Positions 23,620 to 35,310 of a stretch of DNA of 64,000 bases are shown here, piece by piece. Position numbers and translations under genes: made by a program. Each line of letters opens with the position of its first letter. Within the stretch, counting starts at the first letter, position 1. The notes beneath the pieces were generated by a model. That model worked only from the letters and a program-made list of their open reading frames with translations. It made no database searches and was not told the DNA's origin. The stretch comes from Pagrus major (taxonomy: Eukaryota; Chordata; Actinopteri; Spariformes; Sparidae): positions 17,089,113 through 17,153,112 of the forward strand of contig NC_133223.1 of assembly GCF_040436345.1 (NCBI RefSeq). Direction: 5' to 3'.

Positions 23620-26600
23620 AGGAGAGAGAATCAGTGGAACAATTGTAGCAGTTAAACAGTCTGATGTTATCACGAAGGCATTTGATCGCTGCTTTATCAG
23701 TAATGAATTAATTCTGTTCACTCTTCAGACATAACTGGTTGTGTTTTTGTCTATTCCCATTGGTATTTTGTGTTTTTATTGTTGCTCAATTGGGGGCATG
23801 TAACACTGGCAGAAATCTTAATTTGGCATAATTTGAATTTATAGTGATCCATGCTTTCACTTAATTCTGATAATATTATGACAATATTCTCAAAGGGTAT
23901 ATATTTAAAAAGTCTTGTTGTTGGCAGTAATGGTAGTTGTAAGATGTTTTTGTATCAGATTGCGAGCTGTCAGAAGACGTTACACATAAAAGCAAGTCGT
24001 GATATTGTGCTGTAGGAGGCTTTTCAATCCTATTTTGTGGAGTTTCAGTCAGCTTATCCCAGTCCAAGTTGAATTAATTAAATTAACTCTGTGATTTAGA
24101 ATTTCTGTTATGTACTGCTGGGAAGTACTGAAAGGATATTGATATAATAATAAATTGTTCTTGGCCATTTTGTCCATACTGATGACGAAGTAGTTTGCTT
24201 TTTTTGTCCAGTAGATGTGTACATTTTGAAAAGCATTGTATGTCTGCATCTGCTAGAGGGCCATCACGATAAGAGTTGACATAATAATGAATTAATTCCA
24301 CGAAAAGAGAGTCTTGATGTTCTCTGCAGTCAGGTGGAAAAAAATGTGTGCATACTTTATATTGGTATATATGGTATCATCATTGGCAATCAGCCAAAAT
24401 GAGTTGGAAAATATTGGCATGTCACATATTGGCAAAAATCCAATATTGTGCATCCTTTTTAATCTAAAGTGTCATATGTAAGAAGTTTCCATCTGTCAAA
24501 TTCATACTCAAAACAAATAAGGGGCAGCATATTATTAGAGTAACTGATTACTGCTGCTAACTATAGCTGTTCTTAGCAGATACAGTGCAGATACAGTGCA
24601 GTTAGCAGTTCGGCTAACTACACTGTTCTTTTTCTTCAGTGTTTTATACAGTATATGTTCTTTGTTTATGTTTTTTGAGCATTAAAGCACGTAAAGCTAT
24701 TCTACTAGTAACGTAAAACAAAATGATGAACCTGAAAAGAGCATAATATTACTCCTTTAATAGACCCTGCAGAAACCTTGTCTCATAAGTACGAAGAATT
24801 TGTAAAGATATAAAGTAAACACTAAAAGACAGCAGCGACAGTAGTTAGTCATAATTAGCTTAGAAAAATACACAAAGTGTAATAAAACCCCAGAGAAGTG
24901 AAAAACAAAGATTGTGGGAGTCTCTGCTGTCACACTAGCAGCTCATCACAAACATGGCTCCCCGCAGCATTGTGAACCATGCTTCCATCCTCATTGGACA
25001 ACACTTTTTTCTAGTTAATTATCACCCAGTATTCTCTCTCTTCAGGGTCCAACACCCACGGAGATTCTCCAAATGCAGCATCACAGACTACAAAGAGTTC
25101 CTTCTGAAAGGTGGAGGCTCGTGTCTGTTTAACAGGCCCACCAAGGTAAGTCTCTCACAGCTCTACACGTCACAGCTGTCATGAGTCACACATCACACTG
25201 CTCTGTCATTTACTCTCCCGTCTTCCTCTGGCAGCTGTTCGAGCCGACAGAATGCGGTAACGGATTTGTAGAAGTGGGAGAAGAGTGTGACTGCGGAGCG
25301 AGAGCAGTGAGTGTCTTTGACTTCAGGAAGTGTGTTTGTTGAAGTCTGTTTGTTCAGACGGATGAGGCTCCTTCACTGTTTGTTTTACAGGAGTGCTACA
25401 AGGAATGCTGCAAAAAGTGTTCCCTCGCCAACGGGGCGCACTGCAGCGACGGCCCGTGCTGCAATAACACATGTCTGGTACGAGTTTGGTCTTTTCTTGA
25501 AAGTTTTATAACACAAAAAATGTACTTCTGAAACCTTAATTTAGACTTTTCTGATTTCTTTTCTTGCCAGTTCTATCCACGAGGTTACAGTTGCCGCTAC
25601 GCTGTGAACGACTGTGACATCTCAGAGACCTGCTCCGGGGACTCTGGACAGGTGTTCTTGTGTTGCATTTTTCCTTTTTCTTCTTCCAGACTGTTCATTT
25701 TTTGCATGTTGAAGATAATACGAATGTTTTTTTATGTTTGTGACTGTCTGCAGTGCCCTCCCAATCTTCATAAACAAGATGGTTACCTCTGCCAGGTGAA
25801 CCAGGTACGCAGACTGATGACTTTAGAAAACGTGTTGGTCCAAAAGGAGCAGTGATGCATCAGAAAAACAGCTGACTGAGAGTGTATTTTCTATCTTTTT
25901 CTCTCTGAAGGGCCGCTGCTACAATGGAGAGTGCAAGACAAGAGAGAACCAGTGTAAATACATCTGGGGGTCGAGTAAGATTAATATTTCTTTGATTCTC
26001 AGAGTATCATCACACACAGATGCTGAATGAAAAGAGAGGGTTTTTTGTAGTCTAGCTGTGCAGCTCTCCTCTTCTCTCTCTTCCTCAGAGTCTGGAGGCT
26101 CGGAGAAGTTCTGCTATGAGAAGCTGAACACAGAGGGCACAGAGAAGGGCAACTGTGGAAAGGATGGAGAGAAATGGATCCAGTGTAGCAAACAGTGAGT
26201 TTAAAAGGAAGACAAATTAACTATGGTATTTCCACTATACATGTCAGCACAACAGTGCTTTCTGTTTTTACATCAAGGCTGGGCTTTGATCCTTCCTGAT
26301 CATCTTTTATTCCTAACAATAGAGTCATTCAGGTTGTTTTGAAGCCAACCAACAGAGGGCAATAAAGGGCACATCTTACAGGAACATTGTCCTAAAAGCA
26401 TTTTGATGTATTTTAAGAACAGGATGCTGGACCCCAACATGCCAGCCATTAAATGAAAGTCATTCACTGAGCTTGTATGCCAAAAAACTTTTGTTTAATC
26501 TTTATGCGGCAAACTCTCTAGTAGTGCCCGCGGATCCCAGCTTAGAGACTTTGCATTGTGATGACACACACATAAAATTGCTGTTCAAGGCTCTGGAGAC

Positions 26601-29600
26601 GCTTTAGAGCAATACTTTACTGTGTTTGAAGTTGGAAGTTTCCTGTCAACGCTTTTGCTACTGTTTTTATGCCTCCAAAGGCTGGGACAGACGTGTGTGT
26701 CATTCTTGAGTGAATTTCCTGAAATTTGGTACGATTGTCCATTTGGATGAACTGATTAGATCTTGGCAGTCAAAGAAAGAAAGGACACAATTTTTAGACA
26801 AATATCAACTAGAATTAAATTATGATGTGGTGACATTTTATATCCAAAAGGTCAAACACTTTTCTGGTCATTATTCAAACCCATAATTCAGGAACAGAAG
26901 GGGAGATTGTGACCATATTTCATATTTGGTGAAATACTAGTTAGGTAACACAAATCTTGGGTGCCCACCGTGAAAAAGCTCTTGAAGGGACAGTCGAGTC
27001 GAGTCAGTTTATTTACACATTTAAAAACTACGAATGTTCACCAAGAGCTTTAGAAAGACATTTTAGATACAATAAAATATTTAAAATGAAAAATTTAAAA
27101 GATGGGTCTTACGAGGATCAGGATTTAAATGTGACGATAGTTGGGGAAGACCTGACAAGTCAAAATGTCGAAGACTGGCATCTGTACAGATTTCTCTCTG
27201 TTGTCTTTTCCAGTGATGTGTTCTGTGGTTACCTTTTGTGTTCAAACATTGGTCGGAACCCACGTATCGGAATAATGAAAGGAGAAATTACTCCAGCCTC
27301 CTTCAACCATCAAGGCAAGCTGGTAGACTGCAGGTAAAAACATGTTTACTACAAAATAAGACCTGTTCAAGTCATGGAAACGTATAGAATGTCACGTTTG
27401 GTTTAATCTTCCTTTTGTGAGTTTTTATTCCCTCCTCCTCTCCCCACCTCTCCTCTGTCCTTCATGTTTCTCCACCTTTCCCCCCCTCCATGCTTTCCTC
27501 ACAGTGGTGGACATGTCCTATTGGATGATGAGACTGATTTAGGCTACGTGGAGGATGGAACCCCTTGTGGGCCGTCAATGATGTGCCTTGACCGCAAGTG
27601 TCTGCCCATCCAGTCACTCAATATGAGCACTTGCCCTACTGGACCTAATGGACAGGTGTGCTCTGCCCATGGGGTGAGTCCTGCTGTAATCTAACCCATC
27701 ATGTAAGCTTTACTCTTTAGTATCTGCTTGGGACATCACTTAAATAAGGCTGTACAATAAATGATAGACAGGTCCTTCATTCAGACTAACAACATAACCC
27801 GGTAAACTTAACATAAAGTACTCTTCAGACTGAAAAAAGATGGTGGCTGTTCTGGGACTGTAAAACATCTTATAACCAGTAAACAAAATAATCTTCAAAT
27901 AAGATTTATAGGCAAAAAGGTTACTGAATAATGTCTGTTTAAAGAGTTGTTGACAAGGTTTTTGATGTTAAAGTCTTGTAATCCATGAAAAATTCACCAC
28001 AGTTCACTGTATGGTCCCAATATGTACAGTATCTGGCTGTCTATTCAGTAAAAGCAAGGATTCACACGGTTAAAAGCAAGTATTAAAGTAAGTTGAGATA
28101 TTTCTTAAAGGCCTTGCCCTTTAACACAGGTGTTTTCAATCACTCTGGCTGATTCGACCTCTGCTCATTTAGAAGTTGGGTGGGGCAGCTTGGATTTTAA
28201 TGCTGCATTCCACTTCAATTCACTGTGAACTTCATAAGCAACTATAGCAGCTGATTTAACAGATCAGGGCACTTAAAAAGAGACAGGAGGAGTCAGCTCC
28301 TCTTGCATGCTCGCAAAGACTTAACAATTAACTGAGTGGAAATGAAAAAGGCAACTACAAAGTTGTTGTGGCATCATTGTTCACAACACAAACACTACAT
28401 AAAGTAAAAGTGATGAAAAGGTAAAAATTAATTGTTCACTGTGTGTGCCGCCATACCAAACATTGTTTGTTCGCTGGTTCAGCGTACAATGGAACGCAGC
28501 ATAAATGCGACAATAAGAGATTCAGAGATTTGAATTGTCCTGCCCCCGAACAGCTGTAACCAAGTAAAAAGGGAGTGACGTAGCTGTCAAACAAGTACAG
28601 TGTGTACATGCAGTTCTTAGAAGAGGTCCAATCAGGACACGTAAGTGAAAACAGCTGTGTGAATTTACAGAAAATGCATGTCACATATGGGCAGGCTACT
28701 CCACATTTTCTGTCCACAGTAACAAAAAGGCTGCTTGGCTGTGCTTCTTTTCCTCAGTTGTTGGTACATTTAATGCTGAAATGAAATATCTGGATTTTTT
28801 TGTTTTTTCGGGGGTCAGTAGGTGTTTCTCTAATAACTTTTTTTCCATAGAATATGTATTACATGTATTAATATGTGTCACACGTTAATATGTCACAATA
28901 GAAAAATCACAGCTGTAAATAATGAAATGAATGATGGCTGCGCAGTTTCAGGGTATTGGTATTTTTTTATGCTGTCACACTGTCATGACTTACCAAGACA
29001 AAAACAACATATAAACCACACATAAATCAATACCCAAAACCCAACTTAAACATACACTCACATGCGCTTGCACTCGCACACAGACACACAGACACACATC
29101 CAGGAGGAGGGATACTTAGAGAAGTTCATCTTAACCACATTTCAAGGACACATACTGTAAGCTCATGGCAGGACATGTCATCCAATCAGGATTTGGTGTA
29201 AACAAAATCAAAATAGAGAAAGAAAAGGCCTAATTTTTTCATTTTTAAATCGCAGTTTCTCCATGTACGTAACCAAAATAAGTTCATACGAGCATTTTCT
29301 GAAGCATGGTGGAGTTTGTGTCTTCCAGTATTTGAGAATAGTTTTTTTTGTGAGCACCATGCCCATCATTAAGCTGTCACGTAAATGGAACAGAGCCGTA
29401 GTTAATTATATCTGTACAACGCACAGTGTAGTACGTGGTACACTGCTTTTCCTTCCGTCACAAGTCAAAATATTTGCTGTGAGAAAAGCATATTGGACTC
29501 CAGCCCTTTGTAGTTCATTGGTTCCAGTCATTGTTGTCTAATTCAATTAGTTAGCGACACTGCGGTTAGCATTGTTTGCATAATTATATCCGTCTTTACA

Positions 29601-32600
29601 AAGCTGACCGTGTGAAAAATGCCATTGTAGAGCTGTGATATAATTAATCCAGATCAGTCTCCACAATTGTGTCTTTATCTTTATCAGCCTGGTGTTTGAT
29701 CATCTTTACACTGTAGTAAGTGTCTATGTGGTAGCCTGTATAAAAGGTCCAGTGTGTAGGATTTAGGGGGACCTATTGGCAGAAATGAAATATAATATTC
29801 ATAATTATGTTGTCATTAGTTTATAATGACCTGAAAGAAAGAATTGTGGGTTTTTTTACCTTAGAATGAGACTTTTATATCTACAGAGGAAGAAGAGTCA
29901 TGTTGCACCGCCATGTTTCTACAGTAGCCCAGAATAGACAAACCAAACACTGGCTCTGTAGAGGGTCATTTTTCAGCCACAGTAAGGGAGGGTGAGGCAA
30001 GGGCTGCTCAGTTGTTTCCGATCAGCAGGCACACCAATAAACGGCATTAAATCCTACACACTGGACCTTTAACTGTGGATGAAGAATAACCTTCTATAAA
30101 TACCCGATGTGAAGACAGCTGGGAATGTTGCCAATGGAGATAGTTCCCAAAAAGTACCTCAGTGTGTCAGCATCTTTATTTACAGCTCTTACGCTCCCCT
30201 CATCATCTCATCTATTTCTGTCTGATCTGTACAGGTGTGCAACAATGAAGCCACATGCACGTGTGACACCACCTGGGCGGGGACAGACTGTAGCATGCCT
30301 GACCCGCCTAAAGAGCCTGAGGCCGCTCAGGACGAAGGACCCAAGGGTCGGTTTCCACCTCTTTCCCCCTCTCTGGCACCTGATAGAATGAATAACACAC
30401 TTTTATGCACACTCAATTAACGATTTAACTTTTTACTGTATGTTCTGCAATATTACAATGTCATTCTCAGTCAACACAGATTCTTAGCCGTGAGTTTCAC
30501 AGGTGTACTGACGTCGTAAAGACTGAAGGAGAACATAAAAATCAGTGTTACATTTGTTGACTTTGATTGTGTACACCTGACACTTTGACCACAGGGGGAC
30601 GGGGAGGTGGTTTAAGGGGGGCGGGGAGCGTCACAGAGGGAACGGTGTGACTTCATCCATGACTCTTGAAGCAGAAGCCTGCTGTTTGTTTTTGACAGGG
30701 TGGTAATAATGCTCCTTTTCCCTCTGCACAGTGAGCGTGGCCACTAACAGGCTGATAGGGGCAGTAGCAGGGACCATTCTGGCCCTGGGGGTGATTTTTG
30801 GAGGCACAGGGTGGGGAATAGAGTAAGCATCTTTAACCCTTTCACAGCTCTTCCTCTCATAGTGGTGCCTCAGTGTGCGGGCGGTCTCGTGAGCCGGCCT
30901 GAGCCCGTGTGTGCGTCCCGGTGGCTTTGTGTTTTCTTGTGTGTTGGTGATGACCATATAATTGTCATGTGATTGGATGTTTTCAGTGTCGTGTGATTGA
31001 TTGATGGATTCCTCCTCCTCCTCCTCCTCCTCCTCTCCTGCCACTTCCTGTTGTTCCCCATTATTACAAGCCTCTTTCTTCATCCTCCCCTCTTCCTCCT
31101 TTCTTTCTCTGATTCTTAGTCGTTATGTGGTTGCTCCCGTGATCCTCTCCTTTCTGGGGCATGTGGGGCATTTAGATGGAAAACAGTCCTGAGAAGTGTC
31201 CAGTTAGTGACGTGGCTTGTCAGTCCAGTCAGTGGTAGGCTGTGTGGTGACTGGGACCCCTAAAAACATTTTTCTACTGCTCATACTGCAGGCCACATAT
31301 ACACAAATATCACCTGTCAATCTCTGTTTAGTGATGGACACCCAGGGTCTAGTCTTGTGCACAACTTTAAGAGACAAACCACTGATAATCACTACCTCAG
31401 CTCATACATTTAAATATTCCCAGGGCCTCTACCTCATTATCTTCACACTAACAGGGGCTGGAAAAGCATGCAAAAACCTCAGATTCAGTCATTTTACTGT
31501 AATAGTATACTTCTGGTTATGTTTTCTGTTCCATGTGAAATCGTCATTGTATAGTTACATGTTATTTTATACAGTAAGTGAGTATAGAAACTCATGTCTT
31601 TTTCCCCATAACCCTTTACAGGTCCTAGTGCCACCAATCTAATAATAGGCTCCATCGCCGGAGCCATCCTTGTGGCTGCCATAGTGCTGGGGGGGACTGG
31701 ATGGGGCTTTAAGTAAGCAACACGCCGCATGCCTCTCCTGCTCTAACTCTAGCATCCCTGCTGCTTCTAGACACCAGGGTTTGAGCTCCTGCTACAGAAT
31801 GTGGACCCTTAGGGTGAATGATAAACAAATAATAAGGAGGAAGATGTGGGTGATGTCCAAGGGTGTAGATGTGTAAAGGGTGATTTGGAGAGACACTGTG
31901 GGGGTCGTCTGTGGATCTGTAGCAGAACCTCAAACTGATTGGACGGACAGAGCTCAATGCTTGACATGCATGCTCAGATAACAGAGGGGAAAGAATACTT
32001 AGTTAACAGCTAAATGGTTAAATGTATGCTTGTGTTAATACGTTTAAATCTTATTTCCCCTCTGAAATCCAAAAATAGACCTCTAACATATCTGTGTAGC
32101 CAGGAAATGTACTCTATTGTACAAACGATTGTGTTAAACAAGTTCCAACCTACCGCTGATTAGCCTGCTGTCTCGAGCAACAGGGGTGTTACACATCTAA
32201 ATAGGCCTAAGGAGTAACTGAGAGATTACAATCCTGCAGCCACCAAAGCATGCCAGATAGCAAAGCATCATGATTGTCACCAAAACAAAACAATAAGAAG
32301 TTAAGAGAAAACAGAATACGAAACGAAACATTTCTGCATGTTGACTTGTTTGATTTGGAGGAGGTCAGTTCATTGCACAAAGGCTGAGCCAAACCCGCAG
32401 TGATTTGGTCCAGGGGTTGTCGTGCTCTCATCACTTCCATAATCTTTTTCTCAATCCATTACTGTCTGAGGGTGAGACTTTAAATGAAGTAGTGAGAGCG
32501 CCACAGAGAGAGAGAGAGAGAGAGGGGGAGAGAGCCAGGACCTTATTGTTGGCCGCAGCCTTTGTGCCATGGCTGGCCACACCCGCCTCGATGGCCAGTC

Positions 32601-33526
32601 TCCGCCCTAGAGCAGAGCAGGACTCTCGGACCCGCCCACACCAGCTGCCATTGCTGCCTGCTTCACAGACCTGGTACAGACACGGCGCATTGCACTGCAT
32701 GAACCACGCACAGCAATAGTGCCACCTTCAACTGGCCTACTATTGGAACAGGTGCATGACAGAGTGATAGAAGCCCCACAACAAGCCACAGTACGGGGAG
32801 GTTATGCATCACTCCTGTTGTTGTTGTTGTCCCACTGTTGTGGTAGTAGTTATTGTTGCTGCTGCTGCCGCTGTGGTTGTTGTTTATGTGGTTGTCTCCT
32901 CTTTCCCTCCTCTATAGAGTGTATATTTTATGCTAGCTCTTTCCTCCCAGATGGTTATGTTTTGAGTGGAACTAATGTCTTTCCCATCAAAACTGGTAAT
33001 GAGACGTGTCTCCTACACTTCTTCACCTTGTCAACTGATGTTGCACGCACAAGAGGAAGATGGCAACAGAGGATATTTATATTCATAGACCTTCAAAATT
33101 CACAACTCGGAAGTAGGCTTTATTCTTTTGCTCGATAAACTGGGTGAAAGTTTGGATTCCGGTCACTTCTTTTAGTGCTCAGTGTCTTAAATGGAAAGTG
33201 GAACGGATCCTGAACATAATGATCTCTCATCATGAATGAGGATGTAAAGGCTTGTGAATATAAATACCTCTGACTGCCTCCAACATGGACCAGCCTTTCC
33301 TCACTTTAATGTCTTCAGCTTTTTAAAGTGCTCAAAAAACACTCTTGAATATGACAATAGTTAATTGTTTATGGCATTAAAACTGGAGAGATGAGTGTGG
33401 TTGCTTGTCCAGGTTGCACTAGCTGTGTTACAGATGTACTTATGACACACGCTGACTTCTGTTTTTTGTCTCCTCATAAGAAATGTGAAGAAACGGCGGT
33501 ATGACCCCAACGCCACAGCCATTTAA
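9311..33526 (+). CDS. adam23: ADAM23, catalytically dead neuronal ADAM (5' exon not found)
   Basis: Twenty-four constant exons plus two alternative transmembrane exons (one used per mRNA) encode 756 residues; human ADAM23 is 832. Exons: 9311-9528, 9865-9941, 14547-14610, 15682-15764, 15896-15959, 17538-17610, 18120-18187, 18348-18413, 18889-18957, 20626-20792, 21429-21513, 21611-21698, 23497-23548, 25046-25145, 25235-25306, 25391-25477, 25571-25651, 25754-25804, 25911-25974, 26089-26194, 27214-27333, 27505-27673, 30235-30346, then 30732-30822 or 31622-31712, then 33481-33526. All phases agree. ADAM23 is a membrane protein of neurons that binds LGI-family secreted proteins and integrin alpha-v beta-3; it does not cut proteins. 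The first exon found starts in phase 1 and has no in-frame ATG, so an upstream signal exon is missing. Teleosts have adam23a and adam23b; which one this is cannot be told. Confidence 0.97.
11650..12365 (+). repeat. AGTACTT-family repeat split by a MITE
   Basis: Left and right parts of the hAT-like repeat family (see 1020-1516) lie on either side of a separate inverted-repeat element at 11956-12282. The copy sits in the adam23 intron 9942-14546. Confidence 0.6.
11956..12282. mobile_element. MITE with 32-bp inverted ends, nested
   Basis: The element starts GTGGGAAAAAAATATGATTC and ends with its near-perfect reverse complement, AATCATATTTTTCTCCCAC. The inverted match is 32 bp with one mismatch. 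Flanks AAGTACT (11949-11955) and AAGCACT (12283-12289) look like a 7-bp target duplication with one change. It has no transposase and lies inside another repeat, so it is younger than its host copy. Confidence 0.8.
14981..15110. repeat. (AGAT)n microsatellite and 31-bp tandem pair
   Basis: About 13 AGAT units occupy 14981-15034 in an adam23 intron. Two copies of a 31-bp unit (AGTATATGATTTTTAGAGAA and following) come directly after, at about 15050-15111. Confidence 0.85.
16430..16690 (+). repeat. Fish dispersed repeat (decayed)
   Basis: Motifs such as CTGTTTTCAGTGTTTGTGCTAAGCT and ATGAGAGTGTTATCGATCTT are typical of a short dispersed element seen in many percomorph introns. No ORF. Limits are approximate. 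Confidence 0.45.
16738..17404. mobile_element. MITE-like element with GTTTCCACC ends
   Basis: The left end AAGCCGTGTTTCCACC and the right end GGTGGAAACTAGGCTT are inverted copies (about 13 of 16 bases). Subterminal GGTA/TACC motifs occur near both ends. Length is 667 bp and no transposase is visible. It lies in the adam23 intron 15960-17537, just upstream of exon 17538-17610. Confidence 0.65.
18348..25145 (+). CDS. adam23: adam23 metalloprotease-like domain (no zinc site)
   Basis: Seven exons (18348 to 25145) encode the reprolysin-like fold, from [16 protein letters not shown] through [19 protein letters not shown] to [13 protein letters not shown]. Where active ADAMs have the HEXXHXXGXXH zinc helix, this exon (21611-21698) reads [14 protein letters not shown], with no histidine and no catalytic glutamate. 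The protein is therefore a pseudo-protease, as is known for ADAM11, ADAM22 and ADAM23. The Cys pattern of the domain is kept. Confidence 0.95.
19080..19270 (+). repeat. Dispersed LINE-tail-like repeat
   Basis: The stretch includes GTCAGTGGGTCAGTCCACCA and GACATTCATGGTCCCCGGAG, then TGGTGATCCCCTGATTC, words common in a teleost repeat that I take to be a LINE 3' fragment. It lies in an adam23 intron. Confidence 0.4.
19573..19909. mobile_element. AGTACTT-family element, best-bounded copy
   Basis: It begins CAGTGTTGTAAAAAGTACCC and ends TTACATTCCATCACTG, giving CAGTG-type inverted ends and 337 bp. This is the smallest clear unit of the family seen across the window, and it lies in an adam23 intron. 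Confidence 0.65.
22209..22511. mobile_element. Dispersed MITE (TTGCAGCTAA ends)
   Basis: The copy begins GGTTGCAGCTAA and holds the core AAATAAAATGTCAGAAAATG and CAAATGTCTTGTTTTGTCCA typical of a widespread fish element. Related partial copies lie at 53108-53240 and 60287-60699; the latter has inverted GCTGCAACTAA/TTAGTTGCAGC ends. Confidence 0.6.
23557..23619. repeat. (CA)n(GA)n microsatellite
   Basis: A CA run passes directly into a GA run, beginning only 8 bases after the donor of adam23 exon 23497-23548. Confidence 0.95.
24466..24760. mobile_element. MITE-like copy (CATATGTAAGAA end)
   Basis: It starts GTGTCATATGTAAGAAG and has the GCTAACTATAGCTG interior seen in the better copy at 61935-62275. 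The right end is unclear. Confidence 0.4.
25235..25804 (+). CDS. adam23: adam23 disintegrin domain exons
   Basis: Four small in-phase exons (72, 87, 81 and 51 nt) encode the Cys-dense disintegrin domain, from [10 protein letters not shown] to LCQVNQ. The exposed loop reads [11 protein letters not shown] against AVNECDITEYC in human ADAM23 (from memory), the stretch reported to contact integrin alpha-v beta-3. All four boundaries are phase 0, so exons could be skipped without loss of frame. Confidence 0.95.
25911..30346 (+). CDS. adam23: adam23 cysteine-rich and EGF-like exons
   Basis: Five exons encode the cysteine-rich region ([15 protein letters not shown] through [10 protein letters not shown]) and the EGF-like module ([15 protein letters not shown] then [12 protein letters not shown]). 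The intron at 27674-30234 separates the two EGF halves and holds a MITE copy at 29743-30070. The last exon ends in phase 1 (CCC AAG G) before a GTCGGT donor at 30347, which must join one of two transmembrane exons. Confidence 0.95.
29743..30070. mobile_element. TTAA-type MITE (AAAGGTCCAGTGTGTAGG ends)
   Basis: It begins AAAGGTCCAGTGTGTAGGAT and ends ATCCTACACACTGGACCTTT, perfect inverted copies. The right side is followed by AA, making TTAA, the target of piggyBac-type elements; the left TTAA is decayed. A highly abundant fish MITE, in an adam23 intron. Confidence 0.85.
30732..30822 (+). CDS. adam23: adam23 alternative transmembrane exon A
   Basis: This 91-nt exon has acceptor CTGCACAG before 30732 and donor GTAAGC at 30823, entry phase 1 and exit phase 2. 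It encodes [18 protein letters not shown] then [10 protein letters not shown]. It is homologous in sequence and exactly equal in length to exon B, so one copy arose from the other. In mammals ADAM23 isoforms alpha and beta differ in the transmembrane segment. Using both exons would break the frame, so A and B must be mutually exclusive. Confidence 0.9.
31008..31035. repeat. (TCC)n microsatellite between the two TM exons
   Basis: About nine CTC units lie in the 799-bp intron between adam23 exons A and B. Confidence 0.9.
31622..31712 (+). CDS. adam23: adam23 alternative transmembrane exon B (canonical)
   Basis: This 91-nt exon has acceptor TTTACAG before 31622 and donor GTAAGC at 31713, with the same phases as exon A. 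It encodes [18 protein letters not shown] then [10 protein letters not shown], nearly identical to the main human ADAM23 transmembrane helix, and joins the NVKKRR cytoplasmic start in 33481-33526. Confidence 0.93.
33481..33526 (+). CDS. adam23: adam23 last coding exon, short cytoplasmic tail
   Basis: After the acceptor TCATAAG, one base completes the transmembrane exon's last codon. Then come [14 protein letters not shown] and TAA at 33524-33526. The human tail reads NVKKRRFDP at the same place (from memory). If both transmembrane exons are skipped, the frame changes at this junction and reads Glu-Met-stop, giving a protein without an anchor. Confidence 0.95.
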
Positions 33527-35310
33527 CCCAAGGAGAGCTGGCAAATCACAGACGGACTCCTCCAAGGCTTCCTTAGTTGGCTACCTGACAGCTGGACTGC
33601 ACTTATTGCTGCTGATCTTTGGCATTAGATTTACTTGAACAAAGACATAGTGGACATTTTAATAAATTCCATCGTAGTTACATTAGAAACGCAGCCTTTT
33701 CAACTCCACCTCCACCCATATAACAAACCCACAACTCCCCACACCCTGATCTCTAGAGTGACAGATCTCCTCTTCCATCCTTTAGTGCCAGTGCACAGGC
33801 GTTCAGGCGGAATCCACACCACTCTCTCACCTGGCATGATTATCCGCACAAAGCGTGCTGCTTGCTGGCCCCCCTGGCATGAAGAGCCCTCTCTGCAGGG
33901 CTCTGCATGGCTACGAAAGCTATGACTATACCGCAAAAAACATACAAAGAGAAAAAAAAATGATTTAACTAAGGCGGCAGATAGCCTGGTTAAAAACCAA
34001 ACACAGTGGAGAGCCGGTCAAAGCTCCTATAGTTCACGTCTAGGTGCTATAGATGATTAAGGAGGCTGCATGTGAGGACCCATAAGGGCCGTGTATTTCA
34101 CACAGTGAATGCACACAAACAAAATTGTACATAAACAAAGAGTTCAGGTTTGGTAATAACAGCATTTTACAAGAACATAAATTGCTTTTGTTTTTTATCT
34201 TAGCATGTTGTATAGCGGGTGTTTTTGGCAATGTTATCAGAAAAAAAAGGTGATTTGGGCCGAAATTGTCATCTCACGCTGCACAGCCTCCAGGTCAAAG
34301 GTTAGCGGACAGAGCATCTGTGGTGTCGAGGAGAAGCATGTCAGTTCTAGAGGGATTCAGACTGATATCACGTCAGATTAACGTCGCAGGATTCCCCCAC
34401 TCCTTCCCGAAGTATCTTCAACAGTGACTCAAAAGCCAAAGAACCAATCACATGAACATATGGATGTTGTTGCACACAGAGCACTTTCCCCCTCTGTCTG
34501 CAGCCAGTGGTGCCTCTCCTACTGCTGAGGGCATGAAGTCTGTCCACGCAGGCGCTCACCTGTCCAGCCAGGTCTCACGTAACAGTCCTCATCAACACCC
34601 ACTATACCGGCTTAAACCTTTTTGCTCTCATAAACTCTTAGTAGAAAATCAAGTTCTCGAGCTCTACTGGAAACGCTGCATGCAATCACTATAGTGGGCT
34701 TATAATTCTATAGGCTATGGCAGTCCCCAAAATCTGCAAGAAAAATATGCTACAAAAGATAGGTGCATGTCAACAACAAAAAACATTTAACTTTTATTTA
34801 CTATGCAAAGAGAGATATTGCACAAAAGTATGGGTAATAATGATATCAGTGTAGACACGGAATTACTAAAACTCTTGCTAATCAGCTAATCTTTTGTATT
34901 TGGCCACTCCCACGTCTCGTTTCACTTCGCTTCAACGTACGCAAACTATGGATGGACAAATAATAAAAGAACTGAAGTAGTATTTGCAATGAAAAGCAAG
35001 AGAGCACCCTTTTACATTTGTGGAACTGAAGAAAAAAAATCATTTTTGTGTGTTTTTCATCCGATCTGATATTTTTAATCACACACATGCACAAACACGT
35101 ACACAAACACACTGTTTTGGTGCCTCTGCATATTGAGGCCTGAACAGTTTCCTTGTGCAGGGCTATTATTTCCAGTCCAGCTGATAGTTGGTGTGTTCCA
35201 GGTGCTGCCATAGCACTGGCATCGTTGTAATCCTCCATGTTACTCATCGTCTGGTGTCCCTCTCTCACTGCATCATGTACAGTTGGACCGATGAATAAAC
35301 TACTGACAAA
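33527..35310 (+). other. adam23: adam23 3' UTR (predicted)
   Basis: The DNA after the stop is non-coding. An AATAAA at 33660 is close to the stop. A better-placed one lies near 35294 (GATGAATAAACTACTG) with TG-rich sequence just after (GTGTCTGTG), so the long 3' UTR probably ends near 35310. Confidence 0.45.

Noticed and set aside
31217-31642. 141-codon ORF between the adam23 TM exons
   Set aside because: It runs through intron into exon B in the wrong frame and has no domain or conserved pattern.
32431-33138. Several ORFs near 32.4-33.1 kb
   Set aside because: They overlap GA and TTG simple repeats in the last adam23 intron, with no splice sites in a fitting phase.
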